From NCBI RefSeq assembly GCF_037201965.1, contig NZ_CP147518.1, forward strand, positions 929,001 through 993,000: DNA of 64,000 nt. Reading direction: 5' to 3'. Of this stretch, positions 45,541-54,900 are shown in pieces (within the stretch, counting starts at the first letter, position 1; each line of letters opens with the position of its first letter). The notes under the pieces are model-generated. The model was not told where the DNA came from and did not search any database. It worked only from the letters and a program-made list of their open reading frames with translations. Position numbers and translations under genes: made by a program. This DNA is from Spirosoma sp. SC4-14 (GTDB lineage: Bacteria > Bacteroidota > Bacteroidia > Cytophagales > Spirosomataceae).

Positions 45541-46763
45541 AAACAGCGCTTGGACACCTCGGTTACTGCACCAATATCCATACGGGCGAAACCTGGACCG
45601 ATCACTTTACGGCACTTCAACAGGCAATTCCGGCGCTGAAACAACGACTGTCGCCCGAGGCTCCCCTCGGCATTGGTCTGCGCCTGTCGGATATTGCCAG
45701 TGAAGAACTCGAACAACCCGAAAACCTGGTTGCCTTTCAGCACTGGCTGACGCAAAACGATTGCTATGTGTTTACCATGAATGGCTTTCCGTTCGGCGGT
45801 TTCCACAATACGGTTGTGAAAGATCAGGTGCATACGCCCGACTGGACTACCGAAGCACGGGTCGAGTACACAAAACGATTGTTCCGGATTTTGTCGGTAC
45901 TGTTACCCGTCGATGAGCTAGGCAATGCCATTCAGGGTGGGGTGTCAACATCGCCCCTGTCCTATCGGCATTGGTTCGAGTGGGAGCAACCTGCTGCCCG
46001 CGATTACATTTTTTCGCTGACAACCCAGAATGTTCTCGAAGTCGTTGCCGAACTGATTCATCTCCGCAAACAGACCGACCGACTTATGCACCTCGATCTG
46101 GAACCAGAACCCGATGGAGTTATTGAAACGGCCGACGAGTTTATTGCCTGGTTTACGGATTATCTGTTGCCGATGGGTATCGAACAACTGACCGCTCAAT
46201 TCGGCCTCACCGACGAAGAGGCCGAAGCCCGCATTTGCGAACATGTGCGCTTATGTTACGACGTGTGCCATTTTGCGGTTGGATATGAGCGCCCTGCCGA
46301 AGTGCTCGATAAACTCAAAAAATATGGCCTTCGGGTTGGTAAAATTCAGGTGAGCGCGGCTTTAAAAGCTGAGTTTCCCAACGACCAGGCCGGAAAAGAA
46401 CAGGTTCGGAAAGCCTTTGAGCAATTTAACGAATCTACCTATCTGCACCAGGTTGTAGCCCGGACACAAGCCGGTGACCTGCTGCGTTTTCCGGATTTGC
46501 CCGAAGCACTGGCGGGCTTTACTGATGCGCAGGCCGAGTGGAGGGCTCATTTCCATGTCCCCCTGTTTGTTGCTGATTATGGCCTATTGAAATCGACGCA
46601 GGATGATATTCGGGAGGTATTGCAATTGCAGGCCGAACGACACTTTACGAACCAACTGGAAGTTGAAACCTATACATGGGGTGTCTTGCCCGACGAACTG
46701 AAACTGAATCTGGTCGATTCAATTGAGCGGGAAATGAAGTGGGTGATCGATCAGCTAGACTAA
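45537..46763 (+). CDS. eboE: EboE-like metabolite traffic protein (TIM-barrel, sugar-isomerase-like)
   Basis: The 408-residue protein starts MKTALGHLGYCTNIHTGETW, which I recognise as the EboE N-terminus. It continues with GIGLRLSDIASEEL, FTMNGFPFGGFH (a conserved loop), HLDLEPEPDGVIET and YDVCHFAVGYERP. The fold is a xylose-isomerase/AP-endonuclease-type TIM barrel; H..L.PEP and D.CH fit metal-site positions. It overlaps the eboD stop codon by 4 bp (ATGA), so the two are translationally coupled. Its biochemical role in the ebo pathway is unknown. Confidence 0.85.
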   Translation: MKTALGHLGYCTNIHTGETWTDHFTALQQAIPALKQRLSPEAPLGIGLRLSDIASEELEQPENLVAFQHWLTQNDCYVFTMNGFPFGGFHNTVVKDQVHTPDWTTEARVEYTKRLFRILSVLLPVDELGNAIQGGVSTSPLSYRHWFEWEQPAARDYIFSLTTQNVLEVVAELIHLRKQTDRLMHLDLEPEPDGVIETADEFIAWFTDYLLPMGIEQLTAQFGLTDEEAEARICEHVRLCYDVCHFAVGYERPAEVLDKLKKYGLRVGKIQVSAALKAEFPNDQAGKEQVRKAFEQFNESTYLHQVVARTQAGDLLRFPDLPEALAGFTDAQAEWRAHFHVPLFVADYGLLKSTQDDIREVLQLQAERHFTNQLEVETYTWGVLPDELKLNLVDSIEREMKWVIDQLD

Positions 46764-46771
46764 TTAAACTT

Positions 46772-48160
46772 ATGCAAAAGACTGTAGTACTCGACGTTGT
46801 TGGATTGTCGTACTCGCTGATTGGCGAGCACACGCCCTTTCTGAAACAATGGTTTGCCAATAAACATCAGGCAACCATTGATCCGATGCTTCCGGCACTG
46901 ACAACGTCCGTACAGTCTACGTATGTGACGGGAAAATGGCCCAGCGAAACCGGTATTGTTGGCAATGGCTGGTATGATCGGACCGATTCGGAAGTGAAAT
47001 TCTGGAAACAGTCCAATAAGCTCGTCGCCGGTGAAAAAATATGGGAGCGTGCCCGAAAAGTAGATCCGAATTTTACGGTTTCAAAAATGTTCTGGTGGTA
47101 CAATATGTACTCGACTGCTGATTTTTCGGCTACCCCACGCCCACAATACCCGTCTGATGGCCTGAAAATTCCCGATTGCTATACCCACCCCGGCGACCTG
47201 CGCGATCGATTGCAGAAAGAGCTTGGCACATTTCCGCTGTTTCAGTTCTGGGGGCCAGCAACAACCATTAAAAGTTCGCGCTGGATTGCCGATGCGTCCA
47301 TGCTGGTCGACAAGTGGCACCATCCCACCCTCACGCTGATTTATCTGCCGCATCTGGATTATTGCCTGCAAAAATTTGGGCAGGATTTTGCGAAAATTGC
47401 CAACGATCTGCGCGAAATCGACGAGGTCTGCCGCGACCTGATTCAGTATTACGAAAAAGAAGGAGCCGAAGTTATTGTGCTGTCTGAGTACGGCATCACC
47501 AACGTAAGCAACCCCATTCACATTAACCGGATGTTCCGCGAAGCCGGGCTGATCCGGTATCGCGAAGAACGCGGGCTTGAAATGTTCGATGCCGGTGCAT
47601 CGCCCGCCTTTGCTACGCCCGACCATCAGATTGCACACGTTTACATCAACGATCCGTCGGTGTTCGATAACGTGAGGACAATGCTGGAAAATACACCGGG
47701 TATCGAACTCGTGTTGGACAAAGAACAGCAGAAACAATATCACATCGATCACGAACGCTCCGGCGATCTGGTTGTTGTGGCCGATGCCAATAGCTGGTTT
47801 ACCTACTACTACTGGCTCGACGATGCCCGCGCTCCGGATTATGCCCGGCTGGTGGCGATTCATCAGAAACCCGGCTACGACCCGGTTGAGATGTTTATGG
47901 ATCAGACCAATCCATTCATAAAGCTCAGAGCAGGCTATAAGCTAGGACGTAAACTGCTTGGTTTCCGCTACCTGATGGATGTAATTTCGCTGGATGCTAC
48001 ACTCGTCAAAGGCTCACATGGGCGCATTGGTACGGCACGTGAGCACCATCCGGTATTTGTGAGTAGCCGAAACGTTGGTAACTCCCTGATGGCTACAGAC
48101 GTATACGATCAGATCTGGAATACGCTTTCGGCCGAAGTGCGTCAAAAACAGACGAGCTAA
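46772..48160 (+). CDS. eboF: EboF-like alkaline-phosphatase-superfamily protein (nucleotide pyrophosphatase/phosphodiesterase)
   Basis: The 462-residue protein starts MQKTVVLDVVGLSYSLIGEH, 8 bp after eboE; an overlapping GTG-start extension is rejected. VLDVVGL gives the first metal aspartate, LPALTTSVQSTYVTG the nucleophile threonine, PHLDYCLQKFG a metal-site D, VLSEYGI a later metal site, and TPDHQIAHVYI the histidine loop. These match the type I phosphodiesterase/nucleotide pyrophosphatase family. The third position in the ebo operon suggests it removes a phosphate or nucleotide from the ebo metabolite. eboA, eboB and eboC (UbiA-type prenyltransferase) are not in this window. Confidence 0.82.
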   Translation: MQKTVVLDVVGLSYSLIGEHTPFLKQWFANKHQATIDPMLPALTTSVQSTYVTGKWPSETGIVGNGWYDRTDSEVKFWKQSNKLVAGEKIWERARKVDPNFTVSKMFWWYNMYSTADFSATPRPQYPSDGLKIPDCYTHPGDLRDRLQKELGTFPLFQFWGPATTIKSSRWIADASMLVDKWHHPTLTLIYLPHLDYCLQKFGQDFAKIANDLREIDEVCRDLIQYYEKEGAEVIVLSEYGITNVSNPIHINRMFREAGLIRYREERGLEMFDAGASPAFATPDHQIAHVYINDPSVFDNVRTMLENTPGIELVLDKEQQKQYHIDHERSGDLVVVADANSWFTYYYWLDDARAPDYARLVAIHQKPGYDPVEMFMDQTNPFIKLRAGYKLGRKLLGFRYLMDVISLDATLVKGSHGRIGTAREHHPVFVSSRNVGNSLMATDVYDQIWNTLSAEVRQKQTS

Positions 48161-48199
48161 CTTCTTGGTTGTTCTGACGAAAGGTCGTAATTTAACTCT

Positions 48200-48748
48200 A
48201 TGAAAGCTCTCGTCGTCCTCCTTTTTCTCGTCTCGGCCTGTACATCGAACCGACTGCCGAAAGTGAATGCGCCAGTCGACGGTGCCGAATATTACCAGCC
48301 CGGCCAGCCGACCTATGCGCTTCAGTCGCGGCTCTATCCTGACCCACAGGGCGGTTTGGGGCATTCGCAGGACCCTGATATTAAAGTTACAGACGTTCGA
48401 TTGACAGCTTCCTATACGGTAGTGTATATGACGTATGCGAAGGATAAGCAGGATCGGTACTTTAATTACAATAGTGCGAGCAGCATCTCCTTTAACTCCA
48501 AAGCAGTTTTAGCTTCGCTGGATGGCAAGCGGACGTTTGCTTTGCTGAAGACCGAAGGCATCCCTTTATCGCCCGAAACACTGGAAATTAAAAGTGACGA
48601 AAAGCTTCAGTTTGTGCTCTATTTCGAACGGCTCGACAAAGGCATTGAAACTTTCGATCTGTTTGAATGTAAGAGCGATAACGAAAATTCCTGCTTCAAT
48701 GTGGCAGCGATAAAAATCGAAAACCCTGCCGAACCCCATACGCCATAA
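48200..48748 (+). CDS. Lipoprotein of unknown function
   Basis: The 182-residue protein starts MKALVVLLFLVSACTSNRLP, a signal peptide with lipobox LVSAC, so it should be lipidated at Cys14. The mature part is about 165 residues with several likely strands (VTDVRLTASYTVVYMTYAK, LQFVLYFERL). Two cysteines near the end (FECKSDNENSC) could form a disulfide. I do not recognise a family. It follows eboF by 39 bp; whether it belongs to that operon is unclear. Confidence 0.75.
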   Translation: MKALVVLLFLVSACTSNRLPKVNAPVDGAEYYQPGQPTYALQSRLYPDPQGGLGHSQDPDIKVTDVRLTASYTVVYMTYAKDKQDRYFNYNSASSISFNSKAVLASLDGKRTFALLKTEGIPLSPETLEIKSDEKLQFVLYFERLDKGIETFDLFECKSDNENSCFNVAAIKIENPAEPHTP

Positions 48749-48842
48749 CCGAGATAATAGCGCTTTAAAGCGCAGACTGGATACTGATACGCGGCTATCG
48801 TCGTTAAAGAAAGAGTAGCAGTATTTAGTTGATAGTGTAAGT

Positions 48843-49349
48843 ATGTCTTTTTTTTCCTCTCATTACCGATTACGCGTACTCTTTCTGTTTGTTGGTTTAT
48901 TGGTTAGTCTGCTTGTTGTTGCGCAGGTAACGCTGAAATATCGAATGCTGAATGGCTATGCCCTGAGCGACGACGCTCCGCTTACTAAAGGGAAACCAAC
49001 AATGTTTATTCTCGATCAGGCCGATGCGTTTGAGAAGGTTTTTAAACCAGCACAAGTAGGTGGGAAACGGCCGGATGTGCCAAATTTTGCGCGGGAAACA
49101 GCCATTGGAATCGTATTGCCTCCGTCGACAAAGCCGCCCAGAGTTTCAATTAGCCGGGTATTTGTGCAAGACTCGGTACTCAATGTCCGCTACATTCGGA
49201 TAAAAGATACAACCCGCAATAAGACCCCATTGGTCACGCCCGTTCAGCCGACGCTTTTGCTGGCCATACCTGCCCAAAAAGTACTAAAAACCCGACTTAT
49301 CGAAAACGGTAAAGTGATTGTTACACTTCGTACGAAAGAAGAAAAGTAA
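48843..49349 (+). CDS. Exported protein of unknown function, 168 residues
   Basis: The N-terminus (LRVLFLFVGLLVSLLVVAQ, about 10-28) is a signal peptide or anchor. The rest has strand-like segments (TMFILDQADAFEKVF, RVSISRVFVQDSVLNVRYIR, PTLLLAIPA) and a basic end. VLNVRYIRI and the Pro-rich linker suggest a small beta-sandwich. No family is recognised. A strong terminator follows at 49406-49447. Confidence 0.65.
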   Translation: MSFFSSHYRLRVLFLFVGLLVSLLVVAQVTLKYRMLNGYALSDDAPLTKGKPTMFILDQADAFEKVFKPAQVGGKRPDVPNFARETAIGIVLPPSTKPPRVSISRVFVQDSVLNVRYIRIKDTTRNKTPLVTPVQPTLLLAIPAQKVLKTRLIENGKVIVTLRTKEEK

Positions 49350-49405
49350 ACAAGGAGAATAGCTGGTTAGAGAATTTCGATTATCGCCATGATTTTGTCT
49401 ACCTG

Positions 49406-49447
49406 AAAATCGGTCATCTGTCACTAGGCAGATGACCGATTTTTTTA
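49406..49447 (+). terminator. Rho-independent terminator, 15-bp stem
   Basis: AAAATCGGTCATCTG (49406-49420) pairs exactly with CAGATGACCGATTTT (49429-49443), followed by more T. The A-rich left side would also allow use on the minus strand. Confidence 0.85.
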
Positions 49448-49590
49448 GATGCTCGCTGAAGCCTCGGGCAGACAACTGAAACGCTGCAATCACGTTCGAA
49501 TAAATTTCAGTAGTCAGGCAACGGCCTTGTTCTCCGTCTCCGTATTGTGTGGTAAAAGAGTTCGGTCATGGCTCTAAAACCACTGTAACA

Positions 49591-50391
49591 ATGCGAATCA
49601 TTCTTCTAAGCCTGAGTTGCTTACTATCGTTGGTCGTTAATGCTCAGGATAGCCTCATTTTTCGAAACGGAACAGAATTGTCCGTAAAGGTGCTGGAAGT
49701 ATCGCCTTCGCAGCTTAAGTATCGACGGCAGGACAACCCAAATGGCCCCGTGTATAGCATCACCATTGATGATGTGTTGCTGATCAAGTATGCAAACGGG
49801 ACAAAAGACGTGTTCGGAACCGGCAACACCGTTGCCAGACAACCTGAATCTACGGCTCGCGAATTAAGTCCCATGCCGCAGCCGGGGCTATCCGGCCTTC
49901 GCTACCGGGGTGGGTTGTTTAAGCAATATTTTGTTGATGATAATGGCGAACCGTTGCCCCGCACAGAAGTACGGACACAACTGGCCAACCATCATGATGC
50001 CTTACTGGCTTATCGGCACGGACAGTCACTGCGTCGGTTTTCGTGGGTTGCAGCTTTATCATCAGCGGCCTTGATTGGTACAGGCACCGGGCTGCTTCTC
50101 TTTCAGTATGATCACTGGCGGTCAGAAAACCGACCACTCACAACCCAGACCGGAAATACTACTCCGGTCAATGACCGAGATCACGACCGCAGAGGTTTTC
50201 GTAGAGATCTGGGTATTGCATTGGGCGGAAGTGGCCTGATAATGGGTGCTGCTGCCTTACTGCTTAACTATCGGGCCAATAGCCTGTTTCGCCGGGCCGC
50301 TTTTCGGTATAACCAACATCAACGCACGGTCGGAATGGAATGGGCACCTAGCCTTCAGGGAACAGGAATTGCAATGAAGCTTACCTTTTAA
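49591..50391 (+). CDS. Secreted protein of unknown function with two later membrane segments
   Basis: The 266-residue protein starts MRIILLSLSCLLSLVVNAQ (signal peptide); an extension from 49549 is rejected. The first domain (about 20-75) reads DSLIFRNGTELSVKVLEVSP, then YSITIDDVLLIKYANG, a small beta-barrel pattern like an SH3/Sm-like fold common in Bacteroidota secreted proteins. A polar linker, then two hydrophobic helices (FSWVAALSSAALIGTGTGLLLF and LGIALGGSGLIMGAAALLL) flank a charged loop. It lies 8 bp before the Rieske gene, so the two are probably co-transcribed. Function is unknown. Confidence 0.72.
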   Translation: MRIILLSLSCLLSLVVNAQDSLIFRNGTELSVKVLEVSPSQLKYRRQDNPNGPVYSITIDDVLLIKYANGTKDVFGTGNTVARQPESTARELSPMPQPGLSGLRYRGGLFKQYFVDDNGEPLPRTEVRTQLANHHDALLAYRHGQSLRRFSWVAALSSAALIGTGTGLLLFQYDHWRSENRPLTTQTGNTTPVNDRDHDRRGFRRDLGIALGGSGLIMGAAALLLNYRANSLFRRAAFRYNQHQRTVGMEWAPSLQGTGIAMKLTF

Positions 50392-50399
50392 CTAGTAAA

Positions 50400-50903
50400 A
50401 TGATGCATAAAACCACCGAATCAATTGATCGACTGACGTTTCTGAAACAGTTAGGCTTAAAGGGAAGCGCTTTGGTTGCGTTCTACTGCGCCGGGACGTT
50501 AAGTTCCTGTACGCAATCGGGCAGTAATGATCCTGCTCCAGCTTCTTCGTCCAGTTCATCGGGTAGCACAACCACGGGTTCCAGCACTACATCGTCGGGT
50601 ATTACACTCGATTTAACATCGGCAGCGTATTCGAAATTGACAACGGTTGGCAACTATGCCTATACCGGCAATATTCTGGTGGCGCATATTAAGGATGGAA
50701 GCTATATTGCACTGTCGAAAATATGTACACACGAAGGCTCGACGGTACAGTACGTTTCTAAGAACAACAATATTTATTGCCCTAACCACGGCGCTACGTT
50801 TAGCACTACCGGAGCCGTTACGGGCGCTCCGGCCAGCCGTGCGCTTACGCAGTATAAAGTTACGTTAAGTACCGACGGCAAAAGTCTGCTTATTGCTACG
50901 TAG
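50400..50903 (+). CDS. Rieske [2Fe-2S] protein, exported and probably lipid-anchored
   Basis: The 167-residue protein has an N-terminal LTFLKQLGLKGSALVAFYCA signal segment followed by GTLSSC, a lipobox-like site. A Ser/Thr-rich linker (about 45-70) leads to a Rieske domain with both cluster motifs: CTHEGS (Cys-x-His) and CPNHGATFS (C..H), plus the closing APASRAL. Rieske domains carry a [2Fe-2S] cluster bound by two Cys and two His. No oxygenase or cytochrome b gene is near, so its electron partner is unknown. The gene overlaps no neighbour and lies 8 bp after the previous stop codon. Confidence 0.9.
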   Translation: MMHKTTESIDRLTFLKQLGLKGSALVAFYCAGTLSSCTQSGSNDPAPASSSSSSGSTTTGSSTTSSGITLDLTSAAYSKLTTVGNYAYTGNILVAHIKDGSYIALSKICTHEGSTVQYVSKNNNIYCPNHGATFSTTGAVTGAPASRALTQYKVTLSTDGKSLLIAT

Positions 50904-50906
50904 TAT

Positions 50907-51003
50907 AGGGCTTTTTCATAACAATGCCGTAGGCATGTCATCGTAGTAGCTATTCTAAGATGTCACCACTCCGGGGGGTGATACTGTTTTATGAAAAAGC
51001 CCT
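50907..51003. repeat. Nested palindromic REP-like element (copy 2)
   Basis: The outer arms AGGGCTTTTTCATA (50907-50920) and TATGAAAAAGCCCT (50990-51003) pair exactly. Between them are ATGCCGTAGGCAT and a TCACC..GGTGA hairpin around CCGGGG. Copy 1 (8404-8591) has an equivalent order: AGGGCT outer arm, GCCGAAGGC mini-hairpin plus GTCA, then a TCACC/GGTGA hairpin. This suggests a shared element family. It begins 3 bp after the Rieske stop codon. Confidence 0.65.
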
Positions 51004-51017
51004 GCTACATAGTATTA

Positions 51018-51049
51018 ACCTTTGACAAAGGTCGACCTTTGTCAAAGGT
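51018..51049. repeat. 32-bp perfect palindrome at a convergent junction
   Basis: 51018-51049 is its own reverse complement, centred on GTCGAC. Each half also folds alone (ACCTTTG.CAAAGGT), so it can be one long or two short hairpins. It lies 8 bp from the stop codon of the isomerase gene and follows the REP-like copy 2. No T run is present. Confidence 0.7.
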
Positions 51050-51057
51050 ATTGGCCT

Positions 51058-51933
51058 CTAAACCAGTTGGCCAGCATATTTAGCCTGCATGGTTTTTATG
51101 AATGTATAGCCATTTTCGGCAATGTCCCACGGATCGTTGTATTCGCGCCAGACGTTGATGCTGTTGGCAAAATCGATGTCGTTTCGGCTGAAGGCTTCAA
51201 TGGTCATCCAGCCGGTATAGTTGATTTCTGCCAGTGTAGCGAAGGTGTCGTCCCAGGGGATATGTCCGGCACCGGGCGTTCCGCGGTCGTTCTCGCTGAT
51301 ATGAACGTGTGCCAGTACAGGAGCAATGGTGCGTATCGCATCCGGGAACCGCTTCTCTTCCATGTTGGCATGGTGCGTATCGAACATGGCCCGAACAGTT
51401 GGGTGGTCGGTTTGGCGAATCAGTTCGGCCAGTTGAGCCATTGTATTGCAGAGATAGCATTCAAACCGGTTCAGGGCTTCGGGAGCGAGTACAATACCTG
51501 CCTGTTGGGCATAGTCGCCAGCGGCATGGAGCACTTCGGCACTATATGCATATTCGTCGGGTTGCGGTTCGCGCCGGGAGAACGTAGCAAAAGCCGAATG
51601 CATGGGGCCACAAATGACCGTAGCGCCCATGGCATGTGCCTGGTCGATGGCTTGCTTAAGCCGGTTCAGCCCCTGCTCACGAATTGTCTGCGACGGGCTG
51701 GCCGGATTTTCTTCGGGACTCATGACCATTACGGCGGTACTTTGCAAGCCCAGTTGCTGTAAATGATCGCCAAACTGTTTATAGGCCGAAGCGTCCTGAT
51801 AATCGATAAAGCATTCGATGCCATCGTAACCGATTTTTTTCAGGCGCTCCGTCATTGGATACATTTTTTCGGATATAGGCGCTGACCAGGCCAGCAAATT
51901 GAAACCAACCGGACAAGATTGTAACGTAGGCAT
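51058..51933 (-). CDS. Sugar phosphate isomerase/epimerase-family TIM-barrel protein
   Basis: The 291-residue protein matches the AP-endonuclease-2/xylose isomerase-like fold. Strand and metal-site segments include IGYDGIECF (strand 2), GATVICGPMHSAF, LAPEALNRFECY (a metal glutamate), AMFDTHHANMEEK (D and H), HVHISENDRGTPG and MTIEAFSRN (a final glutamate). The pattern is close to D-psicose/tagatose 3-epimerases. No signal peptide is seen, so it is cytoplasmic. It is the last gene of a three-gene operon after ThuA and the heme-binding dehydrogenase (19-bp gap), suggesting it handles the sugar product of that pathway. Confidence 0.9.
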   Translation of the reverse strand: MPTLQSCPVGFNLLAWSAPISEKMYPMTERLKKIGYDGIECFIDYQDASAYKQFGDHLQQLGLQSTAVMVMSPEENPASPSQTIREQGLNRLKQAIDQAHAMGATVICGPMHSAFATFSRREPQPDEYAYSAEVLHAAGDYAQQAGIVLAPEALNRFECYLCNTMAQLAELIRQTDHPTVRAMFDTHHANMEEKRFPDAIRTIAPVLAHVHISENDRGTPGAGHIPWDDTFATLAEINYTGWMTIEAFSRNDIDFANSINVWREYNDPWDIAENGYTFIKTMQAKYAGQLV

Positions 51934-51952
51934 ACGGGTAAGGTTAGTGTTA

Positions 51953-54900
51953 TTATTTTTCCATCGGATGCTGTTTGAGCAACTGATCGGGTGAGTAAAA
52001 ATCTTTTTTGCCCGCCGTTGCCGTTCGAACAGCTTTTACTTTTTCGGGCCTGATGGCTGGAGCGTTGTTGCCAAATGAGTTGCGTACGTAAGTCAGTACG
52101 GCCGCTATTTCATCATCTTTCAGCAAGCCACCAAAGGGGGTCATGGGCACTTGTCCGGGATATTTCTGATTATGTACTTCAATAGGGCCCAGCAGGCCTT
52201 TCAGCGCAATTTTAATCAGACGGTCTTCGTTACCCAGCACCCAGTTGGTACCAGTCAGGGGCGGAAACCCAGAAGCCGATAGCCCTTTTCCGTCGGGCTG
52301 ATGGCAGGTTGCGCAATAACCTTCACGAGCATAAATCTCTTTCCCTTTATTATACAAAGCCAGTTCGGCACCTTTCAGTGTCGATTTGGTGGCATCTTCT
52401 TTCTCTTCTTTTACATTCTCATCTTTCAGGTGAGCAACGGCGGCTGTATGAGCATGGATCATCCATTCGTCCAGCGGTTTTTTCGCGGCTTCTGCCAGAA
52501 TGGGCAACCCTTTTTCCGGACCTATCCAGGAAGCGGCAACAATAGCCGCCAGTCGAACACGACTGTTTTCATCGCGAGCGGCCTGCATCAGCAGGTCGGC
52601 CTGGTCGGGAACCTGATGGCCCGTATACCGCACCACCTGAACCGCAGCAGCGCGGGCATGATAATCTTTTGCCTTAAGTACCTGACGCAGCAACTTCTGA
52701 TCGACCTTATCCAGCCCCCAGCTTACCCACAACCCTTCCAGCAAATGGTGTTCATAGCGCGGGTCATTTTTGTCGAGTTTGGCAACCCAGGTATTCAGTT
52801 TGGCCAGTACCTGGGCCGCATCGCGACCCCGTAGTTCACGGCGAGTGCGGTATCGTGTTCGATATTCAGGAAGTTTCAGGTTGTCCAATAATTCGTCGAT
52901 ACTGGCTCCGTCGATTTTTGCTGGTTTAACTAGTGGCCTCGACGGATACGTAACCCGATACACCCGCCCGTGCGAATGGTCGCGCAGCGGATCGCGGGCG
53001 TTGTGCTGCATGTGCCCGATCAGGATGTTGTGCCAGTCGATCACATAGAGCGAACCGTCGGGGGCAAATTCCATATCGACAGGGCGGAAGTTTCGATCTT
53101 CGCTCACAATCAGATCGGCCCGATGATGGCTTTTGTAGCCCGTACCATCGTCGACGAGTGTGTGTTCTTTGGTGCCCAGAAAACCAATTGTATTATTGAT
53201 CAGAAAATCACCCTGAATGTTGTCGGGGAAATGTCGGCTCGATACAAATTCGAGACCAGATGTTGGCCGAACCCGGTGAGCCTCTTCAACCAGTTGAACC
53301 GATTTATGAGTGAACTCGCCATAGCGCGGCAACACCGATCCCGGCATCATCCAGCGAACGTCGGGACTGGATGTTTCGGCAAAAAAAGGCTGACCCCAAT
53401 CGTCGAATGCAATACCCCAGGGGTTGGGAATCGATAGCTGGGCCGTCCGCTCAAGCTTGTGCAATTGAGGGGCATACCGATAAAATCCGCCGTTGGTAGC
53501 ACGAACAGGCCCATACGACGTTTCGACATTGGTATGCAGAAAGACCCCTTCGCCCGAATAGATGGCACCCGATGGATCGACCGTGAAGGCGTGGCTGTTG
53601 TGATGCGTATCGTGGTCATCGAATCCACTCAGCAGAATTTCTACTTTGTCGGCTTTACCATCGCCATCGGTATCGGTCAGAAATTTCAGGTTAGGCCCCT
53701 GTGATACATAAACGCCTTCCGGGGCAATTTCGAACCCAAGGGGCAGGTGAAGGCCATCGGCAAAGACGGTTTGTTTGTCGGCTTTGCCATCGTTGTTGGT
53801 ATCTTCCAGAATAATGATTTTATCGTTGGGTTTCGAATCGCCCGGTTTGTAATGCGGATAACTGGGCATCGTAGCAATCCACAGCCGCCCTTTGTTATCG
53901 AACGACATCTGCATGGGTTTGGCCAGATCGGGAAACTCCTGCTCCGACGCAAACAGTTCGATTTTATAGCCCGGTGGTACTTTCAGTTTGCTGAGCGCTT
54001 CTTCGCCGTAGAGATAAGTAAGACTCCCATTCTTTTCCGGGTTGAAATTGGTTTTAACGGGCGGTAATTTTTTGGTATTCTTATCGGCGGCCGCCAGATC
54101 CATTTTCTCACCCTTCGAGGCTGCCAGCCAAACGGCCGTGTCCCGAATGGCGGTCATTTCGCGAATTTTCTCAATTTCGGCCGGGTAGTTGTCGGGGCCA
54201 AACGGATTGTACCGACGACCGTAGACATGAACGCCATTTGGAATTTTGAAGTCGTTATGCCACATCCAGTTTTTTTCCATCACGGCATCGTGAACCAGCT
54301 TGCGGTTCGCATCGGCTTTGGGCGATGCTTTGCCAAATACCTGATCGGCCAGCAAAATACCCAGTCGCTTATACCCTTCCTCGTTAAGTTGGGAGCCGTC
54401 GATGGTGAGCGGTTCGGTGCTGGCGGCATACCATTGCTGAGAAGGCGTAAATGCATCAACAAAACGAACGTTGTTTTTCTGGGCAACCTCCTGCATGGCT
54501 TTAGTATACAGGGCCAGGTTACCATTTTCTTTTTTGCCGTTCGGTAGGTCATATTTGTCCGACAAGTCTTCGAAGGCAATGGGCGAAACCAGCACCAGTT
54601 GGGGGGCTGTTGATCCGTTGTATTTCTGATTGAGCGTCCATTTTACGAACGCATCCAGTTCGGCTTTGTAGTTATCGAGCCCGGCTTTCCCCTGAAATGA
54701 TTCGTTATAACCGAAGAAGGCGACAATCACGTCTGCTTTCAGACGGGTTAACCATTGATCGGGTGTATCGAAATGCCCTTCGCTGTGTGAATTGTTGGCA
54801 TATTCGGTCCCTTCCTTAAACTTCTCCGCACCCGGAAAAGCCCACGGCAGATTGCGGCTGGAACGCGGACGGAAACCAGGCGTGTCGCCCGGATCGCACA

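Noticed and set aside
48760..48773. 14-bp palindrome GCGCTTTAAAGCGC after the lipoprotein gene
   Set aside because: Short, no T run, and no sign of a shared family.
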